Positions 35,184-43,334 of a stretch of 64,000 nt of DNA are shown here, piece by piece. Position numbers and translations under genes: made by a program. Origin of the DNA: Myxococcus dinghuensis (GTDB taxonomy: Bacteria; Myxococcota; Myxococcia; Myxococcales; Myxococcaceae); contig NZ_JAKCFB010000004.1 in the NCBI RefSeq assembly GCF_024198235.1, positions 372,001 to 436,000 on the forward strand. Reading direction: 5' to 3'. Position 1 is the stretch's first letter. Every line of letters starts with the position of its first letter. The notes under the pieces were generated by a model. The model worked only from the letters and a program-made list of their open reading frames with translations. It was not told the DNA's origin and searched no databases.

Positions 35184-36287
35184 GTGAACCGCCTCGGCCC
35201 CCAGTTCACCTTCCAGCAGCAGTCGACCCGGCACCCCGGACTCGATGGGGCGCGCGGGCTCGCGGTGTTGGCCATGGTCGTGGGCCACACCCTGGACGCG
35301 CTGCTGTCCACCGAGGCCCGGCAGCACCCGTGGATCCAACACTACTGGACCTTCCGCGGCATCACCGCGCCCCTGTTCCTGCTGGTGAGCGGCTGGGCGG
35401 TGGTCGCGGCCCTGGGGACACGCCCCAACGCCGCGCGTGACACGCTCGGCAAGCGGGTGCGGCGCTCCCTGCTGCTGTTGTTCCTCGGCTACTTCCTCCA
35501 CTGGCCCGGCTGGGCCGCCGTGCGCGACATGGGCTGGACGGACACCATGTTGACGCGCGTGTTCACCTTCGACGCGCTCCAGTGCATCGGCTCCGCGCTG
35601 CTCGTGGGCGCGGTGCTGCTGGCGCTCGTGCCCGCGCGGTGGGGCCGGCCGCTGGTGTTGCTCACCCTCGCGGTGGGAATCCCGCTGGCGAGCGCCGCGG
35701 TGTGGCGGTTCGGCGCGGAGCTCCCGGGGGCCCTGCAACAGCTCCTCGGCAGCGGCGGGGGCAGTCGCTTCCCCTTCTTCCCCTGGGCGGGCTTCTTCTT
35801 CGCGGGCGCCTTCGCCGCCTACGCGCTGCACCTCATCAAGCCGGGCTGGCCGCAGGGGCTGGCGCTGCTCGCCGTGGGCGCGGGCCTCCTCGGCCTGACG
35901 CGCCTGGTGGAGCCCGACTGGACGCCCGTGAGCGCGTGGATGGTGGCCTACCGCGTGGCGCAGGGGCTGCTGGTGATGGGCGTCGTCAACCTGGCCCCGG
36001 CCCGGCTCAGCAAGCTGCTGGCCCCGTTCGGGCGGATGTCCCTGTGGATCTACGTCCTGCACCTGCCCGTGGTGTACGGCTGGGCGGACATCCCGGGCCT
36101 GTCGTACCGCGTGGGCCCCCGCCTGGGAGTCCCCGCCGCGCTCGGCGTGGGCGTGGGGCTGCTGCTGACCTGTGCGCTCGTGGCGAAGGTGGGCCGCTGG
36201 CTGCTCGAGCAGGCCCGCCCCTGGCGCGCGGGCTCCACCACGCTCAACGCGAGCCTCAGCGGTTCCCGCGTCAGCCAGCGCATCTGA
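35184..36287 (+). CDS. DUF1624/HGSNAT-type membrane acyltransferase
   Basis: 367 residues from GTG 35184. About ten membrane helices. The opening RHPGLDGARGLAVLAMVVGHTLDAL is the conserved D-x-x-R-G-x-x-x-x-x-M-x-x-x-H start of heparan-alpha-glucosaminide N-acetyltransferase-like proteins (DUF1624), in which the histidine takes the acyl group. A second block, WTFRGITAPLFLLVSGWAVV, matches the family PLF-x-F-x-G region. Such proteins move acetyl groups across the membrane to sugars on the outer face; the acceptor here is unknown. It is divergent from the YfiM-like gene and convergent with fxsA. An acyltransferase_3 assignment is the alternative. Confidence 0.85.
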   Translation: MNRLGPQFTFQQQSTRHPGLDGARGLAVLAMVVGHTLDALLSTEARQHPWIQHYWTFRGITAPLFLLVSGWAVVAALGTRPNAARDTLGKRVRRSLLLLFLGYFLHWPGWAAVRDMGWTDTMLTRVFTFDALQCIGSALLVGAVLLALVPARWGRPLVLLTLAVGIPLASAAVWRFGAELPGALQQLLGSGGGSRFPFFPWAGFFFAGAFAAYALHLIKPGWPQGLALLAVGAGLLGLTRLVEPDWTPVSAWMVAYRVAQGLLVMGVVNLAPARLSKLLAPFGRMSLWIYVLHLPVVYGWADIPGLSYRVGPRLGVPAALGVGVGLLLTCALVAKVGRWLLEQARPWRAGSTTLNASLSGSRVSQRI

Positions 36288-36403
36288 GGCACGGCTCGCG
36301 CTTCGCGTCGGCCACCGCGCGCATGCCGGGGCAAGGGCGCGGCATCCATCCCTGATGGCGCCGGCGACTGCGCGCCGAGGCTCCACGCGGCCACCGCGAC
36401 ACC

Positions 36404-36985
36404 TCAGTGCCGGGGAGGGTCCTCCTCGGTGAACTCGGCATCCACCTCGGCGGTGGGGCTCCGTCGAGGGCCCCGGGGGACCTCTTCTTCTCGCGCCTCC
36501 ACGTCCGTGGGGAACTCCGGGGCGGACCTGCGCGCGAAGGGGGCGTCCTCGGAAGGGCCCATGGGCGGGAAGCCCATGCCTCCTCCCATGCCTCCGAAGG
36601 TCGTGACGCGGAGCGAGCCGTCCCGCATGCGGCGCTCGGCGGCGCGGCGCAGGCGGCCCGCGACGAGGCGGCGGGTGGGCGGGAACAGCAGCAGCAGGCC
36701 CGCGACATCCGTGAGGACGCCGGGCACCACGAACAGCACGCCGCCAGCGAGCACCAGCGCGCCGCTGAAGAGGCCCTCCTCGGGCACCTGTCCCCGGGCC
36801 ATGGCCTCGCGCCAGCGGCGCGTCACCCGGCTGCCCTCGCGGCGAGCGAGCCACGAGCCCAGCAGCGCGGAGAACAGGACCACGCCCAACGTGGGCGCGA
36901 AGCCGATGTGACGCCCCAGCACCACGAGCAGGTACAGCTCCAGCAGGGGGACGACGATGAAGGCGAGGAGGAGGTACTTGAACAC
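36404..36985 (-). CDS. fxsA: FxsA family membrane protein
   Basis: 193 residues. Opening MFKYLLLAFIVVPLLELYLL with G-x-x-x-x-x-LGVVLFSALLGSWLARREG, and the later VPEEGLFSGALVLAGGVLFVVPGVLTD, are diagnostic of FxsA, a cytoplasmic-membrane protein that in E. coli affects phage F exclusion through interaction with PifA. Three or four helices, then a polar C-terminal tail rich in Arg, Glu and Pro (about 125-193), longer than in E. coli FxsA. Role in this organism unknown. Its stop lies 116 bases from the convergent acyltransferase. Confidence 0.9.
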   Translation of the reverse strand: MFKYLLLAFIVVPLLELYLLVVLGRHIGFAPTLGVVLFSALLGSWLARREGSRVTRRWREAMARGQVPEEGLFSGALVLAGGVLFVVPGVLTDVAGLLLLFPPTRRLVAGRLRRAAERRMRDGSLRVTTFGGMGGGMGFPPMGPSEDAPFARRSAPEFPTDVEAREEEVPRGPRRSPTAEVDAEFTEEDPPRH

Positions 36986-37062
36986 CTCCTCAACCTAACC
37001 CGGCACGCCCGCTCGCGCCGGGGAACCTGCCCCCCGTGCGAAGGCCGCGCCGCCCGCACGGC

Positions 37063-37596
37063 CTACCCGCTGCCGAGGCTCGACAGCATCGAATCGACGA
37101 TGAGGTAGAGGGCGATGAAGACCCCGATGACGATGGCGAAGAAGCGCACCCCTGGTTGGAAGCCGGGGCGCTCCGTGGACAGCGATTCGTACGAGCCGCC
37201 CGACAGTCCCCCGGACAGGCCGCCGGAGACCTCGCTGGCGTAGCGGGCGGTGCGCAGGTACTGCTCCACCACCATCGTGTCGTCCGTGCCGGAGACGGCG
37301 CGCCCCAGTTGCGGGTCCATCAGCCGCACCTGCGCCGCGCGGGCCAGGGCCGAGGCCTCGGAGACCACCTCGCGCATCAGGTCCGGCTGTTCCCCCAGGG
37401 GGACACGCAGCTCGGTGGCCACCACCTGGCCCCCTTCGCGAAGCACGCCGACCTCCACGTCGCCGTGCTTCAGGTTCCACAGCCGCACTCCATCCGGGCG
37501 GACGGTGAGCCGCCGCTCCGAGAGGAGGCCATCCACCCGCGCCGCCTCGTAGGGCATGCCCGGAGTCATCGTCTGTAGGAGCAGCTCGTATCTCAC
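37063..37596 (-). CDS. Uncharacterised tail-anchored protein
   Basis: 177 residues, family not recognised. A soluble beta-rich domain (RLTVRPDGVRLWNLKHGDVEVG; QVVATELRVPLGEQ) is followed by a Gly/Ser linker with a short repeat (SGGLSGGLSGGSYES) and a C-terminal helix FFAIVIGVFIALYLIVDSML, so it is probably held in the inner membrane by its tail with the domain in the cytoplasm. Its start is only 30 bases from the divergent rlmI-like gene. No Cys or catalytic motif. Confidence 0.65.
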   Translation of the reverse strand: MRYELLLQTMTPGMPYEAARVDGLLSERRLTVRPDGVRLWNLKHGDVEVGVLREGGQVVATELRVPLGEQPDLMREVVSEASALARAAQVRLMDPQLGRAVSGTDDTMVVEQYLRTARYASEVSGGLSGGLSGGSYESLSTERPGFQPGVRFFAIVIGVFIALYLIVDSMLSSLGSG

Positions 37597-37626
37597 GCGG
37601 GTTGCGAGTATACGCCGCCCATCGCC

Positions 37627-38931
37627 ATGCCGACTCCTCCCAAGTCATCTTCTGGCCCCCATCGCGGTGGCAGGCCTTCCTCCCCGCCCCAGGGTCGGGG
37701 CCGTCCCCCCGCCCGCCCGGAGAAGCCCGCCCCGGACCGGACCACCCCGGAGCTGGGCCCGGATGGGCTGCCCCAGGTGTCCCTGCTGCGCCGCGGCGTC
37801 GAGCGCTGGCAGGCGGGCCACCCGTGGATCTACCGCGCGGACCTGAACGGCGACCCGGCGCTCGCCGGCGGCGAGGTGGTGCGCGTCACGGACGGGCGGG
37901 GCTGGTTCATCGGCAAGGCGTTCTATTCGCGCCAGTCCAAGATCTCCCTGCGCTGGCTCACCTACGAGGACGTCCCCGTCGACGCCGGGTTCTTCCGCGA
38001 CCGGCTCCAGGCCGCCGAGGCCCTGCGGCGGCTCGCGCTGCCGGGCGAGACGACGTACCGGCTGGTGCACGGCGAGGCGGACGGCCTGCCCGGCCTCGTC
38101 GTGGACCGCTACGGCGACTACCTGAGCGTGCAGTTCCTCGTGCCCGCGATGGAGCAGCGCAAGGCGCTCATCGCGGACCTGCTGGAGGCGCAGTTCAAGC
38201 CGCGCGGCATCGTCAACCGCTCCGACGTGGGCGTGCGCAACCTCGAAGGACTCACCCCGGAGAAGGGCCTGCTGCGCGGCGCCCTGCCCTCCGGCCCCGT
38301 GTCGTTCGACGAGGGCCTGGTGCGCGTGCGCGCGGACCTGCTGGAGGGCCAGAAGACGGGTGCCTTCCTCGACCAGCGGGAGAACCACGTCCTGGCCGCG
38401 CAGTACGCCACGGGCGAGGCGCTGGATTGCTTCTCCTACGTGGGCGGCTTCGCGCTCCAACTGGCCACGCGCGCCCAGCGCGTCACGGCGGTGGAGATTT
38501 CGGAAGCGGCCTCCGCCCAGTTGCGCGACAACGCCGCCACCAACAAGCTCTCCAACGTCGAGGTGGTCGTGGCCAACGCCTTCGACTTCCTGCGCGACGC
38601 GGTGGACGAGGGGCGACGCTTCGACACCATCGTCCTGGACCCGCCCTCGTTCGCGAAGAACAAGGACGCCATCGCCGCGGCGGTGCGTGGGTACAAGGAG
38701 ATCAACCTGCGCGCCATGCAGCTGCTGCGGCCCGGCGGCATCCTCATCACCGCCAGTTGCACGTACCACGTCGACGAGCAGTCCTTCGAGGACATGCTCG
38801 CCTCGGCCGCGGCGGACGCGCGCAGGCGCATGCAGATCATCGAGCGGCGCGGCGCCGGCCGGGACCACCCCGTGCTGTTGAACCTGCGCGAGACGCGCTA
38901 CCTGAAGTGTTTCGTCCTGCGCGTGCTGTGA
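37627..38931 (+). CDS. rlmI: RlmI-like 23S rRNA (cytosine-C5) methyltransferase
   Basis: 434 residues. An extra Pro/Arg/Gly-rich N-terminal stretch (about 1-50) precedes a PUA domain (QVSLLRRGVERWQAGHPWIYRADL). The methyltransferase core has VSFDEGLVRVRADLLEGQKT, GAFLDQRENH, LDCFSYVGGFALQLA (SAM motif I), AVEISEAASAQLRDNAATNK and FDTIVLDPPSFAKNKDAI (motif IV), then TASCTYHVDEQSFEDML with the catalytic cysteine. This matches RlmI, which methylates C1962 in E. coli 23S rRNA. The basic N-terminal tail may help RNA binding. Divergent from the tail-anchored protein. Confidence 0.9.
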   Translation: MPTPPKSSSGPHRGGRPSSPPQGRGRPPARPEKPAPDRTTPELGPDGLPQVSLLRRGVERWQAGHPWIYRADLNGDPALAGGEVVRVTDGRGWFIGKAFYSRQSKISLRWLTYEDVPVDAGFFRDRLQAAEALRRLALPGETTYRLVHGEADGLPGLVVDRYGDYLSVQFLVPAMEQRKALIADLLEAQFKPRGIVNRSDVGVRNLEGLTPEKGLLRGALPSGPVSFDEGLVRVRADLLEGQKTGAFLDQRENHVLAAQYATGEALDCFSYVGGFALQLATRAQRVTAVEISEAASAQLRDNAATNKLSNVEVVVANAFDFLRDAVDEGRRFDTIVLDPPSFAKNKDAIAAAVRGYKEINLRAMQLLRPGGILITASCTYHVDEQSFEDMLASAAADARRRMQIIERRGAGRDHPVLLNLRETRYLKCFVLRVL

Positions 38932-38980
38932 TGGCGTGGCGCGACGCGCGGCCCGGTGGCCATGGGAGCATGGCGCGGAG

Positions 38981-39478
38981 ATGAGCCGCCGGGACTGGGA
39001 CGACGAGGGCGACGACGCGCGCCCCCTCGGGGGGACGCGTGAGCGGGAGCGCGCGTTGAAGGAGGTCCGCTCCGTCTACCGCGAAGCGGACGCGGCCTAC
39101 GCGCCCTACTCCTGCCCCGCAAGCGGCGAGTGCTGTCAGTTGTCCCGCACCCGGCGACAGCCCTGGCTGTGGCAGCCCGAATGGGACCTGCTGTCCCGCG
39201 CTCGTCCCCTCCCCCCACTCCGCGAGGATGGAGGCTGCCCGTACCTCGACGCCGCCGGGCTGCGGTGCACCGTGTACGCGGACCGCCCCTTCGGCTGCCG
39301 CACGTTCTTCTGCGAACGCATCCGGGGCCCCGCACGTCAACCCGCGGAGACGGTGGGCGCGCTGCTGGAGCGCCTGGAGCGCGTGTCCCAGCGCGTGGCC
39401 CCCACGTTGAAGGCCCCCCGCCCGCTGCTGGAATGGCACGCGGAGGCGCTCGCGGCGTCCCGCGACGAGGAGTGCTGA
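38981..39478 (+). CDS. YkgJ-family cysteine-cluster protein
   Basis: 165 residues from ATG 38981. The N-terminus is charged. The conserved cysteines are in PYSCPASGECCQLSRTRRQP, GGCPYLDAAGLRCTVYADRP and FGCRTFFCERIRG, the zinc/iron-chelating CxxCxxCC family pattern (PF03692). Family members are thought to bind a metal cluster; function is not known. The C-terminus is helical (AETVGALLERLERVSQRVAP). It follows rlmI by about 50 bases on the same strand and may be co-transcribed. Confidence 0.88.
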   Translation: MSRRDWDDEGDDARPLGGTRERERALKEVRSVYREADAAYAPYSCPASGECCQLSRTRRQPWLWQPEWDLLSRARPLPPLREDGGCPYLDAAGLRCTVYADRPFGCRTFFCERIRGPARQPAETVGALLERLERVSQRVAPTLKAPRPLLEWHAEALAASRDEEC

Positions 39479-39863
39479 GGGCCGCGCCCAATCCCTCCCC
39501 GACGGGCGGGCGCGAGGCGTCCCACGTCAATCCCTGACGCCGCGATGAGACATGTGTCGAGGATGTGACACGTGCCCCGTCCACCCGCGCACCAGGGCCA
39601 ACGCGTCATCCCGCACCCGGGTCCCTCTTGAATCTCGCGCCCAATCCCCGCGAGCGCCGCAATTCACGGCCGCACGCCTTGCCGAGGGTCCATGTATCAA
39701 CATGAAAGTCTTCCATCGGAGGGGCACTGATTTCACCTTCAATGGTATGTCGAGGCGTGGGCTTGCGTAGGAGCGGGATGATGCGGTGGGTTGGGAAGCG
39801 GTGTTCGTCCATCCCGGGAGTGCCTCGGCGGAGCCGTGTCTGGAAGGGACCGGTGGGGGCGCC
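39479..39863. other. Intergenic region with an imperfect inverted repeat
   Basis: No convincing gene. CATGTGTC and GACACGTG near 39551-39574 form a 7-of-8 inverted repeat with an 8-base spacer. From about 39690 to 39750 the sequence is noticeably less GC-rich than its surroundings. A 22-codon frame there (MKVFHRRGTDFTFN...) lacks a ribosome site. The glycerate kinase promoter is expected here. Confidence 0.45.
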
Positions 39864-40982
39864 GTGATTTCGCCGCGTTGGCTCGTCGCGCCACAGGAGT
39901 TCAAGGGCACCCTCACCGCGGGAGAAGCGGCGGAGGCGATGGCGAGGGGCGTGCGGCGGGTCTCCGCGGACGTGGTGCTGGACATCGCCCCCCTGGCGGA
40001 TGGCGGCCCCGGCACGGTGGACGCGCTCCTCGCGGGTACGCGCGGCGAGCGGCGGGTGTGCCGGGTGCATGGGCCGTTGGGTCATCCCGTGGACGCCGCG
40101 TGGGCGCTGCTGGAGGACGGGCGGACCGCGGTCGTGGAGATGGCGGCAGCGTCCGGCCTGTCGCTGGTGGACGCGAAGCTGCGGGATGCGCGCCGCGCGT
40201 CCACCTATGGCACGGGCGAGCTCATCCGGGCGGCGCTGGACGCCGGCTGCGAGCGGCTCATCGTGGGCATGGGCGGCAGCGCGACCACGGACGGTGGGAC
40301 GGGCGCGCTCAGCGCGCTGGGCTTCCGGTTCATGGACCGCCACGGCAACCCGCTGCCCCCGGGTGGCGCGGCGCTGGCGGCGCTGGAGCGCGTGGACGCG
40401 AGCAGTCGGCACCCGCGGCTCGGACAGGTGGAGCTGCTGGGCGCCACCGACGTGACGTCGCCGCTGCTGGGGCCGGACGGGGCCGCCCAGCTCTTCGGGC
40501 CCCAGAAGGGCGCGGACCCCAGGACGGTGGAGCAGTTGGAGGCGGCGCTGGCGCACCTGTCCACGGTGGTGGGTGACATGGCCGCGGGCTGGCCCGGCAC
40601 GGGCGCGGCGGGCGGCTTCGGCTTCGGCCTGGTGGCGCTCGCGGGCGCGAGGCTCGTCCCCGGCTACGAGCTGGTCTCCCGCGCGCTGGGGCTGGAGCGG
40701 CGCGTGCTGCTCGCGGAGGTGGTGCTCACCGGCGAGGGGCGCTTCGACCGGCAGACGTCCCTGGGCAAGGGGCCCGGAGGCCTGGCCCGGCTCGCGCGCG
40801 AGCACGGCACCCCCGTGGAGCTCTTCGCGGGCTCGGTGAGCCGCGAGGGGTGCATCGAGCTGGACCTGTTCCACACCATCGTGGACCTGAGCACCCAGGC
40901 TCGGCCCGGGGCCTCGGCCGCGGAGACGCTGACCGAGGCCGTGGCGCGATGGACGGCGGCGCGCCTGAAAGCCGAGGGCTGA
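39864..40982 (+). CDS. Glycerate kinase (GarK/GlxK family)
   Basis: 372 residues from GTG 39864, where similarity begins (RWLVAPQEFKGTLTAGEAAEAMARGV). Landmarks of the PF02595 family: DIAPLADGGPGTVDALLAG, VEMAAASGLSLV, STYGTGELIRAALDAGC, LIVGMGGSATTDGGTGALSALGF and GATDVTSPLLGPDGAAQLFGPQKGA, then LTGEGRFDRQTSLGKGPGGLARLA. It phosphorylates glycerate, normally at C-2, feeding glycolysis. No glyoxylate or tartrate genes are nearby. Convergent with the lipoprotein gene, with a short hairpin between the stops. Confidence 0.93.
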   Translation: MISPRWLVAPQEFKGTLTAGEAAEAMARGVRRVSADVVLDIAPLADGGPGTVDALLAGTRGERRVCRVHGPLGHPVDAAWALLEDGRTAVVEMAAASGLSLVDAKLRDARRASTYGTGELIRAALDAGCERLIVGMGGSATTDGGTGALSALGFRFMDRHGNPLPPGGAALAALERVDASSRHPRLGQVELLGATDVTSPLLGPDGAAQLFGPQKGADPRTVEQLEAALAHLSTVVGDMAAGWPGTGAAGGFGFGLVALAGARLVPGYELVSRALGLERRVLLAEVVLTGEGRFDRQTSLGKGPGGLARLAREHGTPVELFAGSVSREGCIELDLFHTIVDLSTQARPGASAAETLTEAVARWTAARLKAEG

Positions 40983-40990
40983 CGCGCGAG

Positions 40991-41019
40991 GCACGGCCGC
41001 GTCAGGCCGGGCCCCGTGC
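40991..41019. terminator. Weak hairpin between convergent stops
   Basis: GCACGG (40991-40996) pairs with CCGTGC (41014-41019) around a GC-rich loop, in the 39-base gap between the glycerate kinase and lipoprotein stops. No T-run, so low confidence. Confidence 0.35.
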
Positions 41020-41021
41020 GC

Positions 41022-42155
41022 TCACTCCGTGCGCAGGCGGATCTTCCCGATGGCCTGACGGCACGCGTCCGCGACGAAGAACTCCTTCACGTAGACGCCC
41101 GAATCAGCGGGGCGCTCCACCACGCGGTACGCGGTGTCGTTCTGCGCCACGATGGCGAGCCGGCTCAGATGGGAGGCGTCGCCGTAGCGCTCGAGCAACT
41201 GGCACCCGCCCTGGCGGTGCTCCCCCGTCTCGCTGCTCAGCAACTCCACGCCCAGCGGCGCGCTCGCCTTGCAGCCCGTCTCCCAGAAGTAATACGCCAG
41301 CTCGAAGAGGACGCCGGGGTTGGCGCCCCTGGCCGCCTTCACGAGCGGCTCGCATAGCTGGGTGCGCTGGGTCTGGACCAGCCAGTGGGAGAGGTGATTC
41401 CCGGCCAGGTGTCCGAACTCCCCTTTCAGAAACTGCGCTCCGGTGTTCTTCACCAGGTAGGACTCGAGCAGCGCGAGGAGCTCGCCCCCGACCTCCTTTT
41501 CGGTCTCGAGCAGGAGCTGGGTCCCGAAGGTGTTCGGCCCGGGCCCGCCGGGACGGATGAGCTCCTCGAAGAGGAGCCCGCTCTCCTTGCAGCGGACCAG
41601 CGCCGCGGCGATGGGGGCGATGTCCGTCGAGGTGGCCTTGTACGGGTCGAAGTCCCCCTCGCGCGCCTTGGCGAAGCGCTGGGCCAGCGTCGAGCAGTCC
41701 GGCTTCGCGAGGTCCGAGAACTTCGTCTTGAACGCCAGCTTGCGACAGGCGTCGGGCTGCTTCTCCTGCCCGCACATGAGCGTCAGTTGCGCCCGGTCGT
41801 CGCGGCGGTCCGCCTGCTGCATCACGCCCTTGCAGGCCTCCGCGAAGGTCGCGCCGAAGAGCTTGTCGCGCTTCGCGCAGTGCGCCTTCAGGTAGCCGTA
41901 CTCCTCGTCCTTGGCGGCCGCGAGGCGGTATGAAGCCTTGCACGCATCGCCCCAGACGTTGGCGCTCCCCTTGACGGCGATCTGCTCGTCACAGACGCCC
42001 TTGAGCTGGGGGTAGTCCTCCGCCTGGATGGCCGCGTCGACCTCCTCGCGCGACAAGGCTCCGATTCCCACCGAGGCCCCGAGCCGTGACGTGACGGCAC
42101 AGCCCGACCCGAGACTCAGGACCACCCAGCCCAACAGCCAACGATGACCCGACAT
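41022..42155 (-). CDS. Uncharacterised lipoprotein
   Basis: 377 residues from ATG 42155, with an AAGGGG site upstream. A signal II sequence (HRWLLGWVVLSLGSGC, lipid Cys at about 19) predicts a lipoprotein. The mature part is mostly helical and cysteine-containing, with many pairs spaced 8-20 apart (GVCDEQIAV, GDACKASYR, HCAKRDKL, MCGQEKQPDACRKLA), resembling SEL1/TPR-like helical repeats, but I cannot assign a family. A sigma-70-like promoter is visible about 120 bases upstream. Confidence 0.75.
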   Translation of the reverse strand: MSGHRWLLGWVVLSLGSGCAVTSRLGASVGIGALSREEVDAAIQAEDYPQLKGVCDEQIAVKGSANVWGDACKASYRLAAAKDEEYGYLKAHCAKRDKLFGATFAEACKGVMQQADRRDDRAQLTLMCGQEKQPDACRKLAFKTKFSDLAKPDCSTLAQRFAKAREGDFDPYKATSTDIAPIAAALVRCKESGLLFEELIRPGGPGPNTFGTQLLLETEKEVGGELLALLESYLVKNTGAQFLKGEFGHLAGNHLSHWLVQTQRTQLCEPLVKAARGANPGVLFELAYYFWETGCKASAPLGVELLSSETGEHRQGGCQLLERYGDASHLSRLAIVAQNDTAYRVVERPADSGVYVKEFFVADACRQAIGKIRLRTE

Positions 42156-42276
42156 GCACCCATCCCCTTCGGCGAGTGAGACACTCGCGGCAGGACCTGC
42201 GTTGTTTGCCGGGGGGGCGGGTGTGTCAGGCCGTGTGTCGCATGCCTCGGCGACTGACAGTCCTTGGAGACAATTT

Positions 42277-42305
42277 ATTGAACGCCGGTCTGACGGGGGC
42301 GTCAA
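42277..42305 (-). promoter_or_regulatory. Probable sigma-70 promoter of the lipoprotein gene
   Basis: On the minus strand TTGACG (42305-42300), a 17-base spacer, then TTCAAT (42282-42277). The -35 box matches 5 of 6 and the -10 box 4 of 6. A TGACG-GGGG-CGTCA inverted repeat overlaps the -35 box and could be an operator. Confidence 0.5.
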
Positions 42306-42316
42306 GCCACGCCCCG

Positions 42317-43288
42317 TCAGGCCTCCAGGGCGTCCGTCGTGCGGACCACCCGCATCCCCGCCTGACGCAGCTCCTCGATGGCGACGTCCGCCAGCCGGGG
42401 GAAGTCGAGGGAGGGCGGCAGCGGGTCCAGGGGCGGCGCGGCCACGGGGCTCATCGCGTCCACCAGGATGTGGATGCGCCCCATCTTCGAGCGATCGGTG
42501 CGCTCGATGTGCTCGCGCAGGTCCTTGAGGGTCGACAGGACGCAGTGCGACTTGGCCTGACCGAAGACGTAGACCTTGTCGTACGTCATCAGCTTCTCGA
42601 ACAGGCGCGTATTGAAGGCGCCCACCCGTTGCCCCTTCACCTCCGTCACCTCGGGGGCGAGCACGGAGTAGTTCTCCGTGAGCGGATTCTCCCCCTTCAT
42701 CTCGAAGTGGGTGGGCGTGTCCCGGGTGAGCGCATGGAACACGCTCGCCTCGTACATCGCGGGGACCAGCGCGTGGCTGAGCCCTCCGAGCAGCGCGTGG
42801 TATGGCCACACCGTGAGCACGTAGCGCCCGGAGGCCTCCAGGCGCTCGCAGTACTCCAGGCTCTCTTCCGGGAAGCGCGTGGCCCGCCAGCGCCCGGCGC
42901 GCACGTCCGCGGCGGTGATTTGCGACAGCGGCGCCGGGTGCCGCCCCTGCGCGTCATGCCACCAGGCTGGATGGAAGATCTGGAAGACGCGGTGCGTGTC
43001 GAGCGAGAAGACCAGCTCCGTCACGCGGTCCAGGTGTGTGTAGAGCCAGCGCAGCGTGCGCTGCGTGTCCTCCACCGCGCCGGGCACGAAGAGGCTCGCG
43101 CCCGGCGTACAGAACGCCACCTGCACGTCGATGCCGAAGGCGGCGACGCGGACCTGGTCCTCCCGGGCCGGGCGGATGCGGTGCTCGGCGACGAAGCGCC
43201 GGGCCTCCTCGGCGACCTCGGCGGTGCGCTCCAGGTAGAGCTGACCTGCGCGAGCGTCCTCGTGGAAGCGGGGCAATGGCAACGACAT
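42317..43288 (-). CDS. Nicotinamidase-like cysteine hydrolase (isochorismatase superfamily)
   Basis: 323 residues. Catalytic features fit nicotinamidase: D54 in FGIDVQVAFCTPGASLFVPG, metal-site D97 and H99 in LVFSLDTHRVFQIFHPAWW, K198 in HFEMKGENPLTENYS, and C249 in VFGQAKSHCVLS. These correspond to the Asp-Lys-Cys triad of PncA. It is longer than PncA (about 210) owing to an N-terminal helix and an insert around 110-190. It lies 46 bases downstream of pncB on the same strand, so the pair probably converts nicotinamide to nicotinate to nicotinate mononucleotide. A related ureidohydrolase role cannot be excluded. Confidence 0.8.
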   Translation of the reverse strand: MSLPLPRFHEDARAGQLYLERTAEVAEEARRFVAEHRIRPAREDQVRVAAFGIDVQVAFCTPGASLFVPGAVEDTQRTLRWLYTHLDRVTELVFSLDTHRVFQIFHPAWWHDAQGRHPAPLSQITAADVRAGRWRATRFPEESLEYCERLEASGRYVLTVWPYHALLGGLSHALVPAMYEASVFHALTRDTPTHFEMKGENPLTENYSVLAPEVTEVKGQRVGAFNTRLFEKLMTYDKVYVFGQAKSHCVLSTLKDLREHIERTDRSKMGRIHILVDAMSPVAAPPLDPLPPSLDFPRLADVAIEELRQAGMRVVRTTDALEA

Positions 43289-43334
43289 GGCGTCCTCCAG
43301 GATTCTTTCGAGCGGACCGCTGCGGGAAGGAGGC

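Noticed and set aside
39702..39770. 22-codon frame MKVFHRRGTDFTFN in the gap before glycerate kinase
   Set aside because: No ribosome site and no feature beyond an open frame; too short to support as a gene.
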